A stretch of DNA of 29,555 bases from NCBI GenBank assembly GCA_030146605.1, contig JASLBO010000036.1, positions 1 through 29,555 on the forward strand, given 5' to 3'. Shown piece after piece: positions 7,744 through 16,288 of this stretch. Numbering within the stretch: the stretch's first letter is position 1; the number at the start of each line of letters is the position of its first letter. The notes beneath the pieces are model-generated. The model was given only the letters and a program-made list of their open reading frames with translations. It did no database searches and was not told the origin of the DNA. The stretch is from Sphingomonas sp. Lineage in GTDB: Bacteria > Pseudomonadota > Alphaproteobacteria > Sphingomonadales > Sphingomonadaceae. The translations under genes and the position numbers were made by a program.

Positions 7744-8844
7744 ATGCAGATTTGGCGCAGCGTGCTGCTGGTGGGGACCGCGACGTTGATCGGGGCAACC
7801 GCGCCCGAGCGCGGCTACAGCGAAGCCGATTTCGTGCAGGTCGCCAAATTCGACGCGCATGTGCACGCCAATGTGAACGATCCGCGCTTCCTCGAAGTGG
7901 CCAGGCGCGACGGCTTCCGGATGCTCTCGATCAACGTCGATTATCCCGATTTCCCGCCGGTGCCCGAGCAGGCGGCAATCGCCGAGGCGATGCGCAAGGC
8001 AGATCCGCGGCTGCAGTTTGCCACCACCTTCTCGATGCAGGGCTTCGGCACGCCGGGCTGGACCGAGCGGACGATCCGCACGATCGACGCCGCCGTCGCG
8101 CGCGGCGCGGTTGCGGTGAAGGTCTGGAAGAATATCGGGATGGTCGAGAAGGATGCGCAGGGCAAGCGCGTGTTCATCGACGATCCGCGCTTCGACGGGG
8201 TGATCGCGCATCTCGAGCGGCGCAAGATCCCGATCATCGTTCACCAGGGCGAGCCCAAGAATTGCTGGCTGCCGCTCGACCAGATGACGACCGAGAACGA
8301 CCGCGCCTATTTCAGCGCGCATCCCGAATATTACATGTACCTCCACCCCGAGGAGCCGAGCTACGAGGCGCTGATGGCGGCGCGCGACCGCTTCGCCGCG
8401 CGACACCCCAAGCTCGCCTTCGACGGCGCGCACATGGCGAGCCTGGAGTGGAGCGTCGACGAGCTCGCGCGCTTCCTCGATCGCCATCCCAACGCCGTGG
8501 TCGATCTCGCCGCGCGGATGTCGAACCTGCAGGCGCAGTCGGTCGGCGACCGCGCGCGGGTGCGCAATTTCTTCATCCGCTACCAGGACCGCATCCTCTA
8601 CGGCACCGACCTGACCGACAGCCCCCCCGATCCGGCGGCGCGCGCGCAGAACCCGCCGGCGACCAACGACTTCGCGCGCGAGGCGGACCGCGTGTGGCGC
8701 AACGACTGGCGCTATCTGGCGACGCCGCTCCGCCAGCGAGTCGATGCGATCAAGGCCGATGCCCAGGGGCTCGATCTGCCGCGCGGGGTGATCGACAAGA
8801 TCTACAGCAAGAATGCCAGGCGCTTCTTCGCGCGGATGACCTGA
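7744..8844 (+). CDS. Exported amidohydrolase (Amidohydro_2-like)
   Basis: 366 residues. A short hydrophobic N-terminus (MQIWRSVLLVGTATLIGATA) suggests a signal peptide or membrane anchor. The TIM-barrel metal site is visible: FDAHVHAN (H-x-H, near residue 38), a lysine in KVWKNIG, IIVHQGEP, FDGAHMAS and LYGTDLTD, supplying the His/His/Lys/His/His/Asp ligand set of the amidohydrolase superfamily. Such enzymes hydrolyse lactones, amides or act as decarboxylases, and the substrate here is unknown. The ATG at 7744 is preceded by GATGGGAG. The gene diverges from the GH36 unit, has an AgaR-like operator immediately upstream, and ends facing the regulator gene at a hairpin. Co-regulation makes it a candidate for a missing amino-sugar or lactone step, but this is speculative. 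Confidence 0.75.
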   Translation: MQIWRSVLLVGTATLIGATAPERGYSEADFVQVAKFDAHVHANVNDPRFLEVARRDGFRMLSINVDYPDFPPVPEQAAIAEAMRKADPRLQFATTFSMQGFGTPGWTERTIRTIDAAVARGAVAVKVWKNIGMVEKDAQGKRVFIDDPRFDGVIAHLERRKIPIIVHQGEPKNCWLPLDQMTTENDRAYFSAHPEYYMYLHPEEPSYEALMAARDRFAARHPKLAFDGAHMASLEWSVDELARFLDRHPNAVVDLAARMSNLQAQSVGDRARVRNFFIRYQDRILYGTDLTDSPPDPAARAQNPPATNDFAREADRVWRNDWRYLATPLRQRVDAIKADAQGLDLPRGVIDKIYSKNARRFFARMT

Positions 8845-8852
8845 GCGGGACA

Positions 8853-8880
8853 GGGTGGGCGCCGCGGCGCCCGCCCACCC
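8853..8880. terminator. Bidirectional terminator-like hairpin
   Basis: Arms GGGTGGGC (8853–8860) and GCCCACCC (8873–8880) pair perfectly around a 12-base GC-rich loop. The hairpin lies between the convergent stops of the amidohydrolase (8844) and the regulator (8893). There is no U-tract on either side. Confidence 0.5.
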
Positions 8881-8892
8881 ACGCCGGGCGCG

Positions 8893-9672
8893 TCAGGCGA
8901 TGTGGAGGCGGAAGCCCGCGCGTTCGGCCGCCGCCTGCATGCCGTCGGCATCGTCGGCATCGGTGATCAGATCGTCGATCTCGGCAACGTTGAGGATCCG
9001 GTGGAGGCAGACGCGCCCGAACTTCGACTTGTCGGTGACCGCGATGACCTGGCGTGCGGCCTTGACCATCTTGCGATTGAGCATCGCCTCGGGCTCGTAA
9101 TGGGTGGTGATGCCGCGTTCGAGATCGAAGCCGTCGACCCCGAGGAACAGCTTGTCGACGTGGAGGTCCTCGAGCGCGTTCTCCGTCTGCGCGCCGTAGA
9201 AGGCGCGGTTGCGGCGGCGCAGCGCCCCGCCGAGCATGACGACGCGGATCCGCTCCTTGCGGGCGAGCGCGCAGAGGATGTCGAGATCGTTGGTGAGAAC
9301 GGTGATGTCCTCGTCGTCGGGCAAGTGGTGCGCGATCTGGAGCGTGGTGGTGCCCGAATCGAGCACGATCGAATCGCCGGGCTGGACCATCGACGCCGCG
9401 AGCGCGCCGATCCGCGCCTTTTCGTCGATATGGCTCGCGCGCTTGGTCTCGAGTGGGGGCTCGGCGACGACGTTGACCGCGTCGGCGGAGATCGCGCCGC
9501 CGTAAGAGCGCTCGGCGACGCCGCGCTTCTCGAGATAATGCAGGTCCTTGCGGATCGTCTGCATCGACACGCCGAAGCGCGTGGCGAGCGGCGCAACCTG
9601 CACGCTGCCGCGCTCGCGGACGAGCGCGCTGATCTGTTGACGTCGTTCGCTGGTGTCCCGGATTATGGACAT
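8893..9672 (-). CDS. agaR: DeoR/GlpR-family transcriptional repressor, AgaR-like
   Basis: 259 residues, close to E. coli AgaR (269). The N-terminal DeoR winged helix-turn-helix covers about residues 8–60: ERRQQISALV, then VAPLATRFGVSMQTIRKDL and YLEKRGVAERSYGGAI. The C-terminal DeoRC effector domain includes EKARIGALAASMVQPGD, LDSGTTTLQIAHHL and LGGALRRRNRAFYG. Such proteins bind phosphosugars and repress sugar catabolic genes. The AgaR name is inferred from its position beside kbaZ-agaS-agaK and from AgaR-like operators in the locus, including two between it and the divergent receptor, which suggests autoregulation. The start is the ATG at 9670–9672 with GGGAGGG five bases upstream. The open frame extends far upstream to 10380 inside the receptor gene, but that part is not protein-like. 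Confidence 0.82.
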   Translation of the reverse strand: MSIIRDTSERRQQISALVRERGSVQVAPLATRFGVSMQTIRKDLHYLEKRGVAERSYGGAISADAVNVVAEPPLETKRASHIDEKARIGALAASMVQPGDSIVLDSGTTTLQIAHHLPDDEDITVLTNDLDILCALARKERIRVVMLGGALRRRNRAFYGAQTENALEDLHVDKLFLGVDGFDLERGITTHYEPEAMLNRKMVKAARQVIAVTDKSKFGRVCLHRILNVAEIDDLITDADDADGMQAAAERAGFRLHIA

Positions 9673-9732
9673 GAAACCCTCCCGAAACTCCCACTTATCA
9701 GCGCTTGATGGCGCCGACAACACGCTGGCGAG

Positions 9733-9752
9733 GTTTCGTTTAGTTTCTGTTT
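9733..9752 (+). promoter_or_regulatory. AgaR-like operator C1 (regulator / receptor 1 divergent region)
   Basis: GTTTCGTTTAGTTTCTGTTT is the best match in the window to the TTTC-repeat AgaR operator pattern. It overlaps the first bases of the TTGACA box of the receptor promoter and lies about 60 bases upstream of the regulator ATG, so one site could control both directions. Confidence 0.6.
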
Positions 9753-9780
9753 GACAGTTTCGCGTCATGCGCGTTACGAA
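9751..9780 (+). promoter_or_regulatory. Candidate sigma70 promoter of TonB receptor 1
   Basis: A consensus -35 box TTGACA lies at 9751–9756, with a weak -10 TACGAA at 9775–9780 after an 18-base spacer. The AgaR-like sites C1 and C2 overlap the -35 and -10 boxes respectively, as expected for a repressed promoter. The -10 is a poor match, so the exact start site is uncertain. Confidence 0.4.
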
Positions 9781-9789
9781 ACGCAATAT
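9774..9789 (-). promoter_or_regulatory. AgaR-like operator C2
   Basis: TTACGAAACGCAATAT on the plus strand; its complement carries TTGCGTTTCGTAA. The 11-base block ACGAAACGCAA recurs at 12862–12872 in front of receptor 2, and TTGCGTT recurs before kbaZ and GH36. It lies about 55–70 bases upstream of the receptor 1 ATG. Confidence 0.5.
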
Positions 9790-9841
9790 ATCGCGCTGGC
9801 CGGTTGGCCGGGGCGGCGCTACCTGGAGCGAGGGAGTTGTG

Positions 9842-12697
9842 ATGACCCAACGGTGTCTGTTCCGCGATCTGGTGATGGGAAGCGCGAGCGCAACGGCGCT
9901 GCTGGCGGCCTCGAGCGCGCTGGCGCAGAGCGACGGCGCGCCGGTCGCCGCCGCCGCCGCACAAACCGAAGAGCAGGCGGGATCCGCAGATGAACCCGAA
10001 ATCGTCGTCCGCGGCGTGCGCGGCAGCCTGTTGCGATCGATCCAGGCCAAGCGCGACGCCGACACGATCGTCGACGCGATCTCCGCCGAGGAGCTCGGCA
10101 AGTTCCCCAACCGCAACGTCGCCGAGGCGCTGGCCAACATCCCCGGGGTGACCGTCGGCCGCGACGGCCGCGGTGAGGGACGCGACATCACGATCCGCGG
10201 GCTCGGCGACAATTTCGCGATCACCACCCTCAACGGACGCATCCTGCCGACCGACGGCTCCGACCGTTCGTTCGCGTTCGACGTGCTGCCCTCCGAGATC
10301 ATCTCCGGCGCGCAGGTCCAGAAGGCAGTGCGCGCCTCCGAGCTCGAGGGCAGCATCGGCGGCAATGTCGACCTGCGCACTGCGCGTCCGCTCGATCGCC
10401 CGGGGCTCCAGCTCTCAGCGGCGATCGAGGGCCAGTATAACGACCTGGTCGAGAAGGGCGGCTACAAGATCTCGGGCGTGGTCAGCACGACCTTCGCCGA
10501 CGACACGATGGGGTTCCTGATCGGGGCGAGCTACAACAAGTACAAGTTCCGCACCGACAATCTCGGCGAATATTCGATCACCGATGGCAGCGAGGCGGGG
10601 TATGGCGTCGACTTCGACGGCGACGGCCAGGTCAATCCCGACGAAAACGGGCCGGCGTTCATCTGGCCGGACTATTACAGCGTCGGCTATGTCCGCGGCG
10701 AGCGCGAGCGGATCGGCTCGGCGGCGGCGTTCCAGTGGAAGCCGTCTTCGAGCTTCGAGCTGACGATCGACGGGCTGTACAGCCGCTACGACGTCACCCA
10801 GAACAATTACCGCGCCTCCAACTATCTCAACCCGCTCGGCGACGATGGCGGGCTGCGCTGGGATCCGGCGTCGATCGAGACCGACGCAAACAACGTCGTC
10901 ACCAACTTCGCGATCGACGATCTGGTCACCGAAGTGCTCACCACCGACGAGCCGCGCAACAGCCAGACCTGGCAGCTTGGCGGGGCTATCGACTGGCGCG
11001 CGACCGATCGGCTCAAGTTCGCGCTCGACGGCTATTTCGGCAAGGCGCGCGACAATACCGGCGGGCAGAACCGCTTTGTCGTCGCAGGCATCCCCGGCGC
11101 TTCGGCCGAGTTCGCGACGCGCCCCGGCGGCATCCCCGATCTGGCCATCACGATCCCCGGCGGCCGATCGCTCGACCAGGCGACCAATGACGATTTCCGC
11201 GCGCATTATATCGGCATCCAGGGCCAGAATATCGAGGACGAAACCAAGGGCGCCAAGCTCGACGCGACCTATGAACTGGGCGGCGTGTTCAAGTCGATCA
11301 GCCTGGGTGGAGCATGGACCGATCGCGAGAAGACCGTCGCGACGATCGACAACCAATACACCACTTCGTGCAATTATTGCGGCTACCCCTTCACGTTCGG
11401 CCAGCTCGGCGCCGACGTCGTGCGGCCGGGAAGCGGCAACGGCATCCTGGGCAAGCTGGGCGGCAATTTCCCCCGCAACTTCCCGATGTTCGACATCGAC
11501 ACCTATCTCGCGGCGCTGCCGCGCGCGGACAGCAATCCGGCGATCCTCGACCCGAACAGTTGCCTCGATGCAACCGGCGCACCGATCCCGGGATGTTCGC
11601 TGTCGCCCTATCCGGCGGGCTATTCGACGCAGGTGATCGAGCCCGATCTGCCGGCATCGTACCGGATCAAGGAGCGGACCTGGGCAGGATATTTCCAGAT
11701 CAACCTCGCCGGCGCGCGCTGGCGCGGCGAGATCGGCGCGCGGCTGGTCTCGACCAAGGTGTCGTCGACCGGCTATGGCGCGACGATCGCGAGCATCATC
11801 CCGCGGGCCGGCACGCAGGACAATGACGTCGACTTCAATCCCGTCGACGCGATCAACGGCGGCGGTGACTATACCCGGCTGCTGCCCGCAGCGAACTTCG
11901 CCTATGACATCAGCGACGGGCTGCGCGTGCGGCTCGCCGCGTCGCAGGCGATCTCGCGGCCGACCTTCGGCGAGCTCTCGCCCGCCAAGGACGCAACCTC
12001 GGCGCAATCGGGCACTTACATCATCTACGATGCGGGCAACCCGAACCTCAAGCCGACCGAGGCGGACCAGCTCGACATCTCGTTCGAATATTACCCGTCC
12101 AACCGGCTCGCGCTGACCCTGGCCGGCTTCTACAAGCATATCACCAACTTCGTCTCGACCGTGCCGGTCGACGTGCTGATCACCCCCACCGCGCAGCCGG
12201 CCAATCAGCAGCAGAGCTTCCCGTTCGTCGAATATCAGGTGGTGAACGGCGACGCAGCCGACGTCTATGGTGTCGAGCTCGGCGGCCAGTATTTCCTCGA
12301 CAACGGTTTCGGTGTGCAGGCCAACCTGACCTATAACCGCTCGCGCGCGAAATCGGGCGACGTCACCACCGACCTGCCCGGCGCGATCCCGTTCTCGGCG
12401 AACGCCAAGCTGTTTTACGAGAAGAACGGCATCGGCGCGCAGGTCTCGTACAGCTACCAGTCGCGCTACGTGTACGCGCAATCGGGCAATCTCGGCTATC
12501 TGCCGGTCAAGGAAGACCCGTATCACGAGATGTCGGCGAGCCTGTCGTACGACGTGACCGACAATGTCTCGGTCTATATCCAGGGATCGAACCTGCTCGG
12601 CTCGGACATCCGGCGATTCAACACCTATCGCAACGTGCCGAACTTCTACGAATATTCCGGGCGCTCGTTCTTCATCGGGGTGCGCGGGCGGCTCTGA
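9842..12697 (+). CDS. TonB-dependent receptor 1 (Caulobacter/Sphingomonas glycan type)
   Basis: 951 residues. The signal peptide runs from MTQRCLFRDLVMGSASATAL to about SALAQ. The plug domain has EIVVRGVRGSL, a TonB-box-like start, then DTIVDAISAEELGKFPNRN, VAEALANIPGVTVGRDGRG and TIRGLGDNF, the hallmarks of the TonB-Xanth-Caul receptor group (TIGR01782). The rest is a 22-strand-type outer-membrane barrel rich in alternating aromatic strands. It would import oligosaccharide across the outer membrane using TonB energy. The ATG at 9842 was chosen because it gives the signal peptide and follows GAGGGAG; the frame opens at 9767 but overlaps the putative operator. The last residues are VRGRL, lacking the usual terminal aromatic. 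Its promoter region carries two AgaR-like sites. Confidence 0.88.
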   Translation: MTQRCLFRDLVMGSASATALLAASSALAQSDGAPVAAAAAQTEEQAGSADEPEIVVRGVRGSLLRSIQAKRDADTIVDAISAEELGKFPNRNVAEALANIPGVTVGRDGRGEGRDITIRGLGDNFAITTLNGRILPTDGSDRSFAFDVLPSEIISGAQVQKAVRASELEGSIGGNVDLRTARPLDRPGLQLSAAIEGQYNDLVEKGGYKISGVVSTTFADDTMGFLIGASYNKYKFRTDNLGEYSITDGSEAGYGVDFDGDGQVNPDENGPAFIWPDYYSVGYVRGERERIGSAAAFQWKPSSSFELTIDGLYSRYDVTQNNYRASNYLNPLGDDGGLRWDPASIETDANNVVTNFAIDDLVTEVLTTDEPRNSQTWQLGGAIDWRATDRLKFALDGYFGKARDNTGGQNRFVVAGIPGASAEFATRPGGIPDLAITIPGGRSLDQATNDDFRAHYIGIQGQNIEDETKGAKLDATYELGGVFKSISLGGAWTDREKTVATIDNQYTTSCNYCGYPFTFGQLGADVVRPGSGNGILGKLGGNFPRNFPMFDIDTYLAALPRADSNPAILDPNSCLDATGAPIPGCSLSPYPAGYSTQVIEPDLPASYRIKERTWAGYFQINLAGARWRGEIGARLVSTKVSSTGYGATIASIIPRAGTQDNDVDFNPVDAINGGGDYTRLLPAANFAYDISDGLRVRLAASQAISRPTFGELSPAKDATSAQSGTYIIYDAGNPNLKPTEADQLDISFEYYPSNRLALTLAGFYKHITNFVSTVPVDVLITPTAQPANQQQSFPFVEYQVVNGDAADVYGVELGGQYFLDNGFGVQANLTYNRSRAKSGDVTTDLPGAIPFSANAKLFYEKNGIGAQVSYSYQSRYVYAQSGNLGYLPVKEDPYHEMSASLSYDVTDNVSVYIQGSNLLGSDIRRFNTYRNVPNFYEYSGRSFFIGVRGRL

Positions 12698-12719
12698 GCC
12701 GGCGGCGGGACGCGCCGGC
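12698..12719 (+). terminator. Terminator-like hairpin after receptor 1
   Basis: GCCGGCG (12698–12704) and CGCCGGC (12713–12719) form a seven-base-pair stem immediately after the receptor 1 stop. No U-tract follows, so it may be a weak or Rho-assisted terminator, or an mRNA-stabilising end. Confidence 0.35.
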
Positions 12720-12763
12720 CGGGTCGAGTCGCTCAGGCGCGTCGCTGCGTTAACCAAGTTTAC

Positions 12764-12783
12764 TTTCGTTTTGTTTCCTTGCG
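12764..12783 (+). promoter_or_regulatory. AgaR-like operator D1, upstream of receptor 2
   Basis: TTTCGTTTTGTTTCCTTGCG combines the TTTC-G-TTT-G-TTTC repeat seen at 9733 with the TTGCG element. It lies just upstream of a good -10 like hexamer (GATAAT, 12805–12810). Confidence 0.55.
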
Positions 12784-12810
12784 TTCATCATTCAGTATTT
12801 ATCAGATAAT
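12782..12810 (+). promoter_or_regulatory. Candidate promoter of receptor 2 operon
   Basis: GATAAT at 12805–12810 matches TATAAT in five of six positions and sits in an AT-rich segment unusual for this window. The -35 is unclear: CGTTCA lies at 17-base spacing. The operator-like repeat D1 overlaps the -35 side. This would drive receptor 2 and probably the genes to 21944. Confidence 0.35.
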
Positions 12811-12859
12811 TCTTACTTGCGAATGGGATCGAATCGTGCGAGCCAGTGCAATACCAATG

Positions 12860-12873
12860 TAACGAAACGCAAG
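12860..12873 (-). promoter_or_regulatory. AgaR-like operator D2
   Basis: TAACGAAACGCAAG on the plus strand (complement CTTGCGTTTCGTTA) shares ACGAAACGCAA with the site at 9774–9789. It lies 35–48 bases before the receptor 2 ATG and about 50 bases downstream of the candidate -10, so it could act as a roadblock or second site for DNA looping. Confidence 0.5.
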
Positions 12874-12907
12874 ATTTCAACTAAATTGCATGGGGGGACG
12901 ATTTACT

Positions 12908-15900
12908 ATGAGACGTGCGCGCTTTCGCAATGCCCTGGTCGCGGGCACCGCGCTTTGGCTGATCGGTACCGCTGCTCCCGCGCTTGCCCAGGATGCGGCG
13001 GACACGCAGGCAGAGGCTGGCGAGACTGACGAATCCGAGGACATCGTCGTTACCGGCCAGCGCCGGGCGCTAGCCACCGCCGCCAAGCTCAAGCGCGATG
13101 CGGACACGGTGGTCGATTCGATCACCGCTACCGACATCGGCGCCTTCCCCGACAAGTCCGTCGCCGAAGCGCTCCAGCGCGTCCCCGGCGTCACCGTCAT
13201 CCGCTCTGCCGCGCGGGACGACGTGATGCACTATTCGGCGGAACCCTCGGGCGTGGTCATTCGCGGGCTCCAGCAGGTCCGCTCCGAATTCAACGGCCGC
13301 GACAGCTTCTCGGCGACTTCGGGCTATGGCCTGAGCTGGAGTGACGTGTCGCCGGAGTTGATGGCGGGCGTCGACACCTACAAGAACCAGACCGCCGAGA
13401 TGATCGAGGGCGGCATCGCCGGCACGGTCAACCTGCGGACGCGCAAGCCGTTCGACCAGGAGGGCCGCGTCCTGACGCTCAGTGCGACGCAGAACTACGG
13501 CGATATCAGCCAGCGCGCGACGCCCGATATCTCCGGCCTGTTTTCCGATCGATGGTCAACCGGCATCGGCGAGTTCGGCCTGCTGGCCAACGCCGCCTAT
13601 TCGCAGGTGGTGACCCGGTCGCAAGGCATCACCACGCCGCGCATCATGCCTTTCGCCCCCGGCGTCTATGAAGACCGGATGGTCTACATCCCCTCGGGGA
13701 TCGGCTTCTCCGAGACCGACTATGACCGCAAGCGCTTCGGCATCGCGGTCGCCGGCCAATGGAAGAGCAACGACGGCGGGCTGGTCGCTACCGCCCAGTA
13801 CAACCGCTCAAGCTACAAGACGACCTGGGTCGAGCACCAGCTGCTCAGCTATTGGACGTGGGTCGATCCGGCCAACACCAATCACTCGACGGTGTGGACA
13901 GATCCCACCCTGATCCAGTCGCCGCGCGCGCCGGGGCCGACTGCACCGAACGGGCCACCCTTCACCTTCCGCGAGGACGGGCTGTTCCAGACGGGCACCA
14001 TCACCACCTCGCGCGGGGGTTGGGGCTTTGGCGGCATCGCCGACTGGGCAACCGGGGAATATACCCCCGGATCGACCGATAACCTCGGGGTGCTGCCCAA
14101 TGGGCTGCCCCTGTATCAGCCGTGCCTCAATACCGATGTCACCACCGGCAATCGGCCTTGCCGTGCCGGCTCCGCACTGGACATTGCCACGCGCTATTCG
14201 AACGAGGACCGCGTCATCTCCGACGCTTCGTTCAACCTGGTCTGGCAGGCCACCGACCGACTGATGTTCAACTTCGACTATCAGCGGGTGAAGGCGACCA
14301 ACTATAATTACGACATCACCTTCAACATGCGCACCTGGGCGGACATCAACCTGGACCTGCGCGGCGCGACCCCGCAGGTTACGTTGCTGTCGCCGTCGGG
14401 CTACAACACCACCGGCCCGGACTGGCTGACCAATCCGAACAATTACACCCCCGCCTCGGCGATGGACCATATCACCGACAGCAGCGGGCAGATGGACGCG
14501 TTCCGTCTCGATGGCGGCTACAGCTTCGACTCGCCATGGCTTTCCGAGATCCGCTTCGGCGGCCGCTATGCCGACCGGCAGCAGGAGCATCAGTGGTCGG
14601 TCTACAACTGGCAGAGCATCACCTCTGACTGGCAGACCAACCCGGCGGGTTCGGTGTTCGCGAACAGCGGGCGCAACACCATCGGACGGGACGCAAACGG
14701 CAATCCGATCCTCTTCGAGGGCTATGGTTCGCCGTATTGGGAAGTTCGTCCCTACGGCCAGCAGATCTTCGGCGGCGGCGTGATCACCAACCCGAACCTG
14801 TTGTTCATCCGCTCGGACATCCTCGCCAATCCGAACGAAACCTATGACCGCTTCAGCATCGGCGGGCAGACCAACGAGGGCGGCGTCGCCTCTTCGCAGT
14901 GGAACCCGATCTGCCACCGTCCCGAAGAGATCGAGGGCAGCTGCTTCACCCCGGGTGAGCTCCTGAACGTGCAGGAGAAGACCAAGTCGGGATATGTCAT
15001 GGCCAAGTTCGGCGGCGACAGCGCGACGCTGGGTGGCGTCAGCGTGACCGGCAATATCGGCGTCCGCTACGTCAATTTGAGCACGCGCAGCGAGGGTTCG
15101 CTGATCTACGCCGATGCGTTCACGCCCGCGGAGACGCTCTGCGTGCCGCTGACCCCGGAGCAGATCGGTCAGCTCGGTCCGGGTCAGTATGCGATCTCGC
15201 CGGGTTGCCTTGCGGCGGGCTCGACCCAGGACCGGGCCTTCTCGACCGGCGGCAGCCTTGCCTCGACGGTGGAGAACAAGAACGAGTACTGGCTGCCCAG
15301 CCTCAACCTGCGCTTTGGCCTCGGCGACGATCTGTTCGTGCGCTTCGCGGCATCGCGGGCGATCTCCAAGCCCGACATCGGCCTGCTGAAGAACTTCACG
15401 CAGATTCGGCGTGGCGGCCTGCCGCAGTCGGAGATCCGCGTCGGCAATCCGAACATCGTTCTCGATGCGGGCGGCAACCCGATCGCCTATCGCTATGCCT
15501 ATACCGCGCAGACCGGCAATCCGCGCCTGCGGCCGATCCAGGCGGATCAGTTCGACATCTCGATCGAGAAATATGACGGTGACGTCGGGTCGTTCAGTGT
15601 CGCCGGTTTCTACAAAAGGTTCCGCGACTATATCCAGAACGGCACCTTCTCCGTGCCGGTAACCAACGGCGGCGTTACGCGTGACGTCATCGTTACCGGG
15701 CCGGTTAACGGGGATGGTGCCTCGATCTATGGTTTCGAGGCCGCCTTCCAGCGGTACTTCGACTTCCTGCCCGGCCTGCTCAGCGGCTTCGGTGTCCAGG
15801 CGAACTACACCTACATCAAGAACGACGGCGTCAAGAACGCACAGCTGGTGGTCGACACCACCGGCGGCAGCGCGGTTGCCCGCTCGGCGCTGTCCGGCAT

Positions 15901-16276
15901 GATCCAGGTCGATCGACTGGAAAATCTGTCGGATCACTCGTTCAATGCCATGCTGCTGTACGAGAAGGGCCCGATCGGCGCCCGCCTCGCCTATAACTGG
16001 CGTTCCGAATATGTGAACTCGATCAACGATTGCTGCCTGGGCTTCCCGGTGTGGAACCAGGCGGAAGGGTTCCTCGACGCGTCGCTGCGCATCGCGGTGA
16101 CGCCGAACCTGGAGTTCAACTTCCAGGGCTCGAACCTGCTCAGGACCCGCATCAAGATGAAGTCGCAGGTCAGCGGACCCACCGACGTCGATCCCGATCG
16201 CGAAGTGCTGTTCATGCCTGGCGGCCAGTTCGAATATGATCGTCGCTTCCAGTTCGGCGTCCGCGCGAAGTTCTGA
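12908..16276 (+). CDS. TonB-dependent receptor 2 (large Caulobacter/Sphingomonas type)
   Basis: 1122 residues. The signal peptide MRRARFRNALVAGTALWLIG ends near PALAQ. The plug domain carries EDIVVTGQRRAL, DTVVDSITATDIGAFPDKS, VAEALQRVPGVTV and VIRGLQQVRSEF. The barrel ends with the canonical aromatic C-terminus FGVRAKF. It is larger than receptor 1, with extended loops that are typical of carbohydrate receptors. Two starts are possible six codons apart. The ATG at 12908 was preferred because the GGGGGG ribosome binding site (12893–12898) lies at proper distance before it and it begins with the basic part of the signal peptide. It heads a probable operon with the halogenase-like and GH27 genes, and AgaR-like sites lie upstream. 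The exact ligand is unknown. Confidence 0.9.
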   Translation: MRRARFRNALVAGTALWLIGTAAPALAQDAADTQAEAGETDESEDIVVTGQRRALATAAKLKRDADTVVDSITATDIGAFPDKSVAEALQRVPGVTVIRSAARDDVMHYSAEPSGVVIRGLQQVRSEFNGRDSFSATSGYGLSWSDVSPELMAGVDTYKNQTAEMIEGGIAGTVNLRTRKPFDQEGRVLTLSATQNYGDISQRATPDISGLFSDRWSTGIGEFGLLANAAYSQVVTRSQGITTPRIMPFAPGVYEDRMVYIPSGIGFSETDYDRKRFGIAVAGQWKSNDGGLVATAQYNRSSYKTTWVEHQLLSYWTWVDPANTNHSTVWTDPTLIQSPRAPGPTAPNGPPFTFREDGLFQTGTITTSRGGWGFGGIADWATGEYTPGSTDNLGVLPNGLPLYQPCLNTDVTTGNRPCRAGSALDIATRYSNEDRVISDASFNLVWQATDRLMFNFDYQRVKATNYNYDITFNMRTWADINLDLRGATPQVTLLSPSGYNTTGPDWLTNPNNYTPASAMDHITDSSGQMDAFRLDGGYSFDSPWLSEIRFGGRYADRQQEHQWSVYNWQSITSDWQTNPAGSVFANSGRNTIGRDANGNPILFEGYGSPYWEVRPYGQQIFGGGVITNPNLLFIRSDILANPNETYDRFSIGGQTNEGGVASSQWNPICHRPEEIEGSCFTPGELLNVQEKTKSGYVMAKFGGDSATLGGVSVTGNIGVRYVNLSTRSEGSLIYADAFTPAETLCVPLTPEQIGQLGPGQYAISPGCLAAGSTQDRAFSTGGSLASTVENKNEYWLPSLNLRFGLGDDLFVRFAASRAISKPDIGLLKNFTQIRRGGLPQSEIRVGNPNIVLDAGGNPIAYRYAYTAQTGNPRLRPIQADQFDISIEKYDGDVGSFSVAGFYKRFRDYIQNGTFSVPVTNGGVTRDVIVTGPVNGDGASIYGFEAAFQRYFDFLPGLLSGFGVQANYTYIKNDGVKNAQLVVDTTGGSAVARSALSGMIQVDRLENLSDHSFNAMLLYEKGPIGARLAYNWRSEYVNSINDCCLGFPVWNQAEGFLDASLRIAVTPNLEFNFQGSNLLRTRIKMKSQVSGPTDVDPDREVLFMPGGQFEYDRRFQFGVRAKF

Positions 16277-16288
16277 CGCTTGGGGTAG

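Noticed and set aside
9673..10380. An upstream extension of the regulator by about 236 codons
   Set aside because: It overlaps the divergent promoter region and receptor 1 and is not protein-like; the ATG at 9672 has a good ribosome binding site and the usual DeoR N-terminus.
10415..12757. A 780-codon minus-strand frame opposite receptor 1
   Set aside because: Low-complexity R/D/E/V composition typical of antisense frames in GC-rich DNA; the plus strand encodes a clear TonB receptor.
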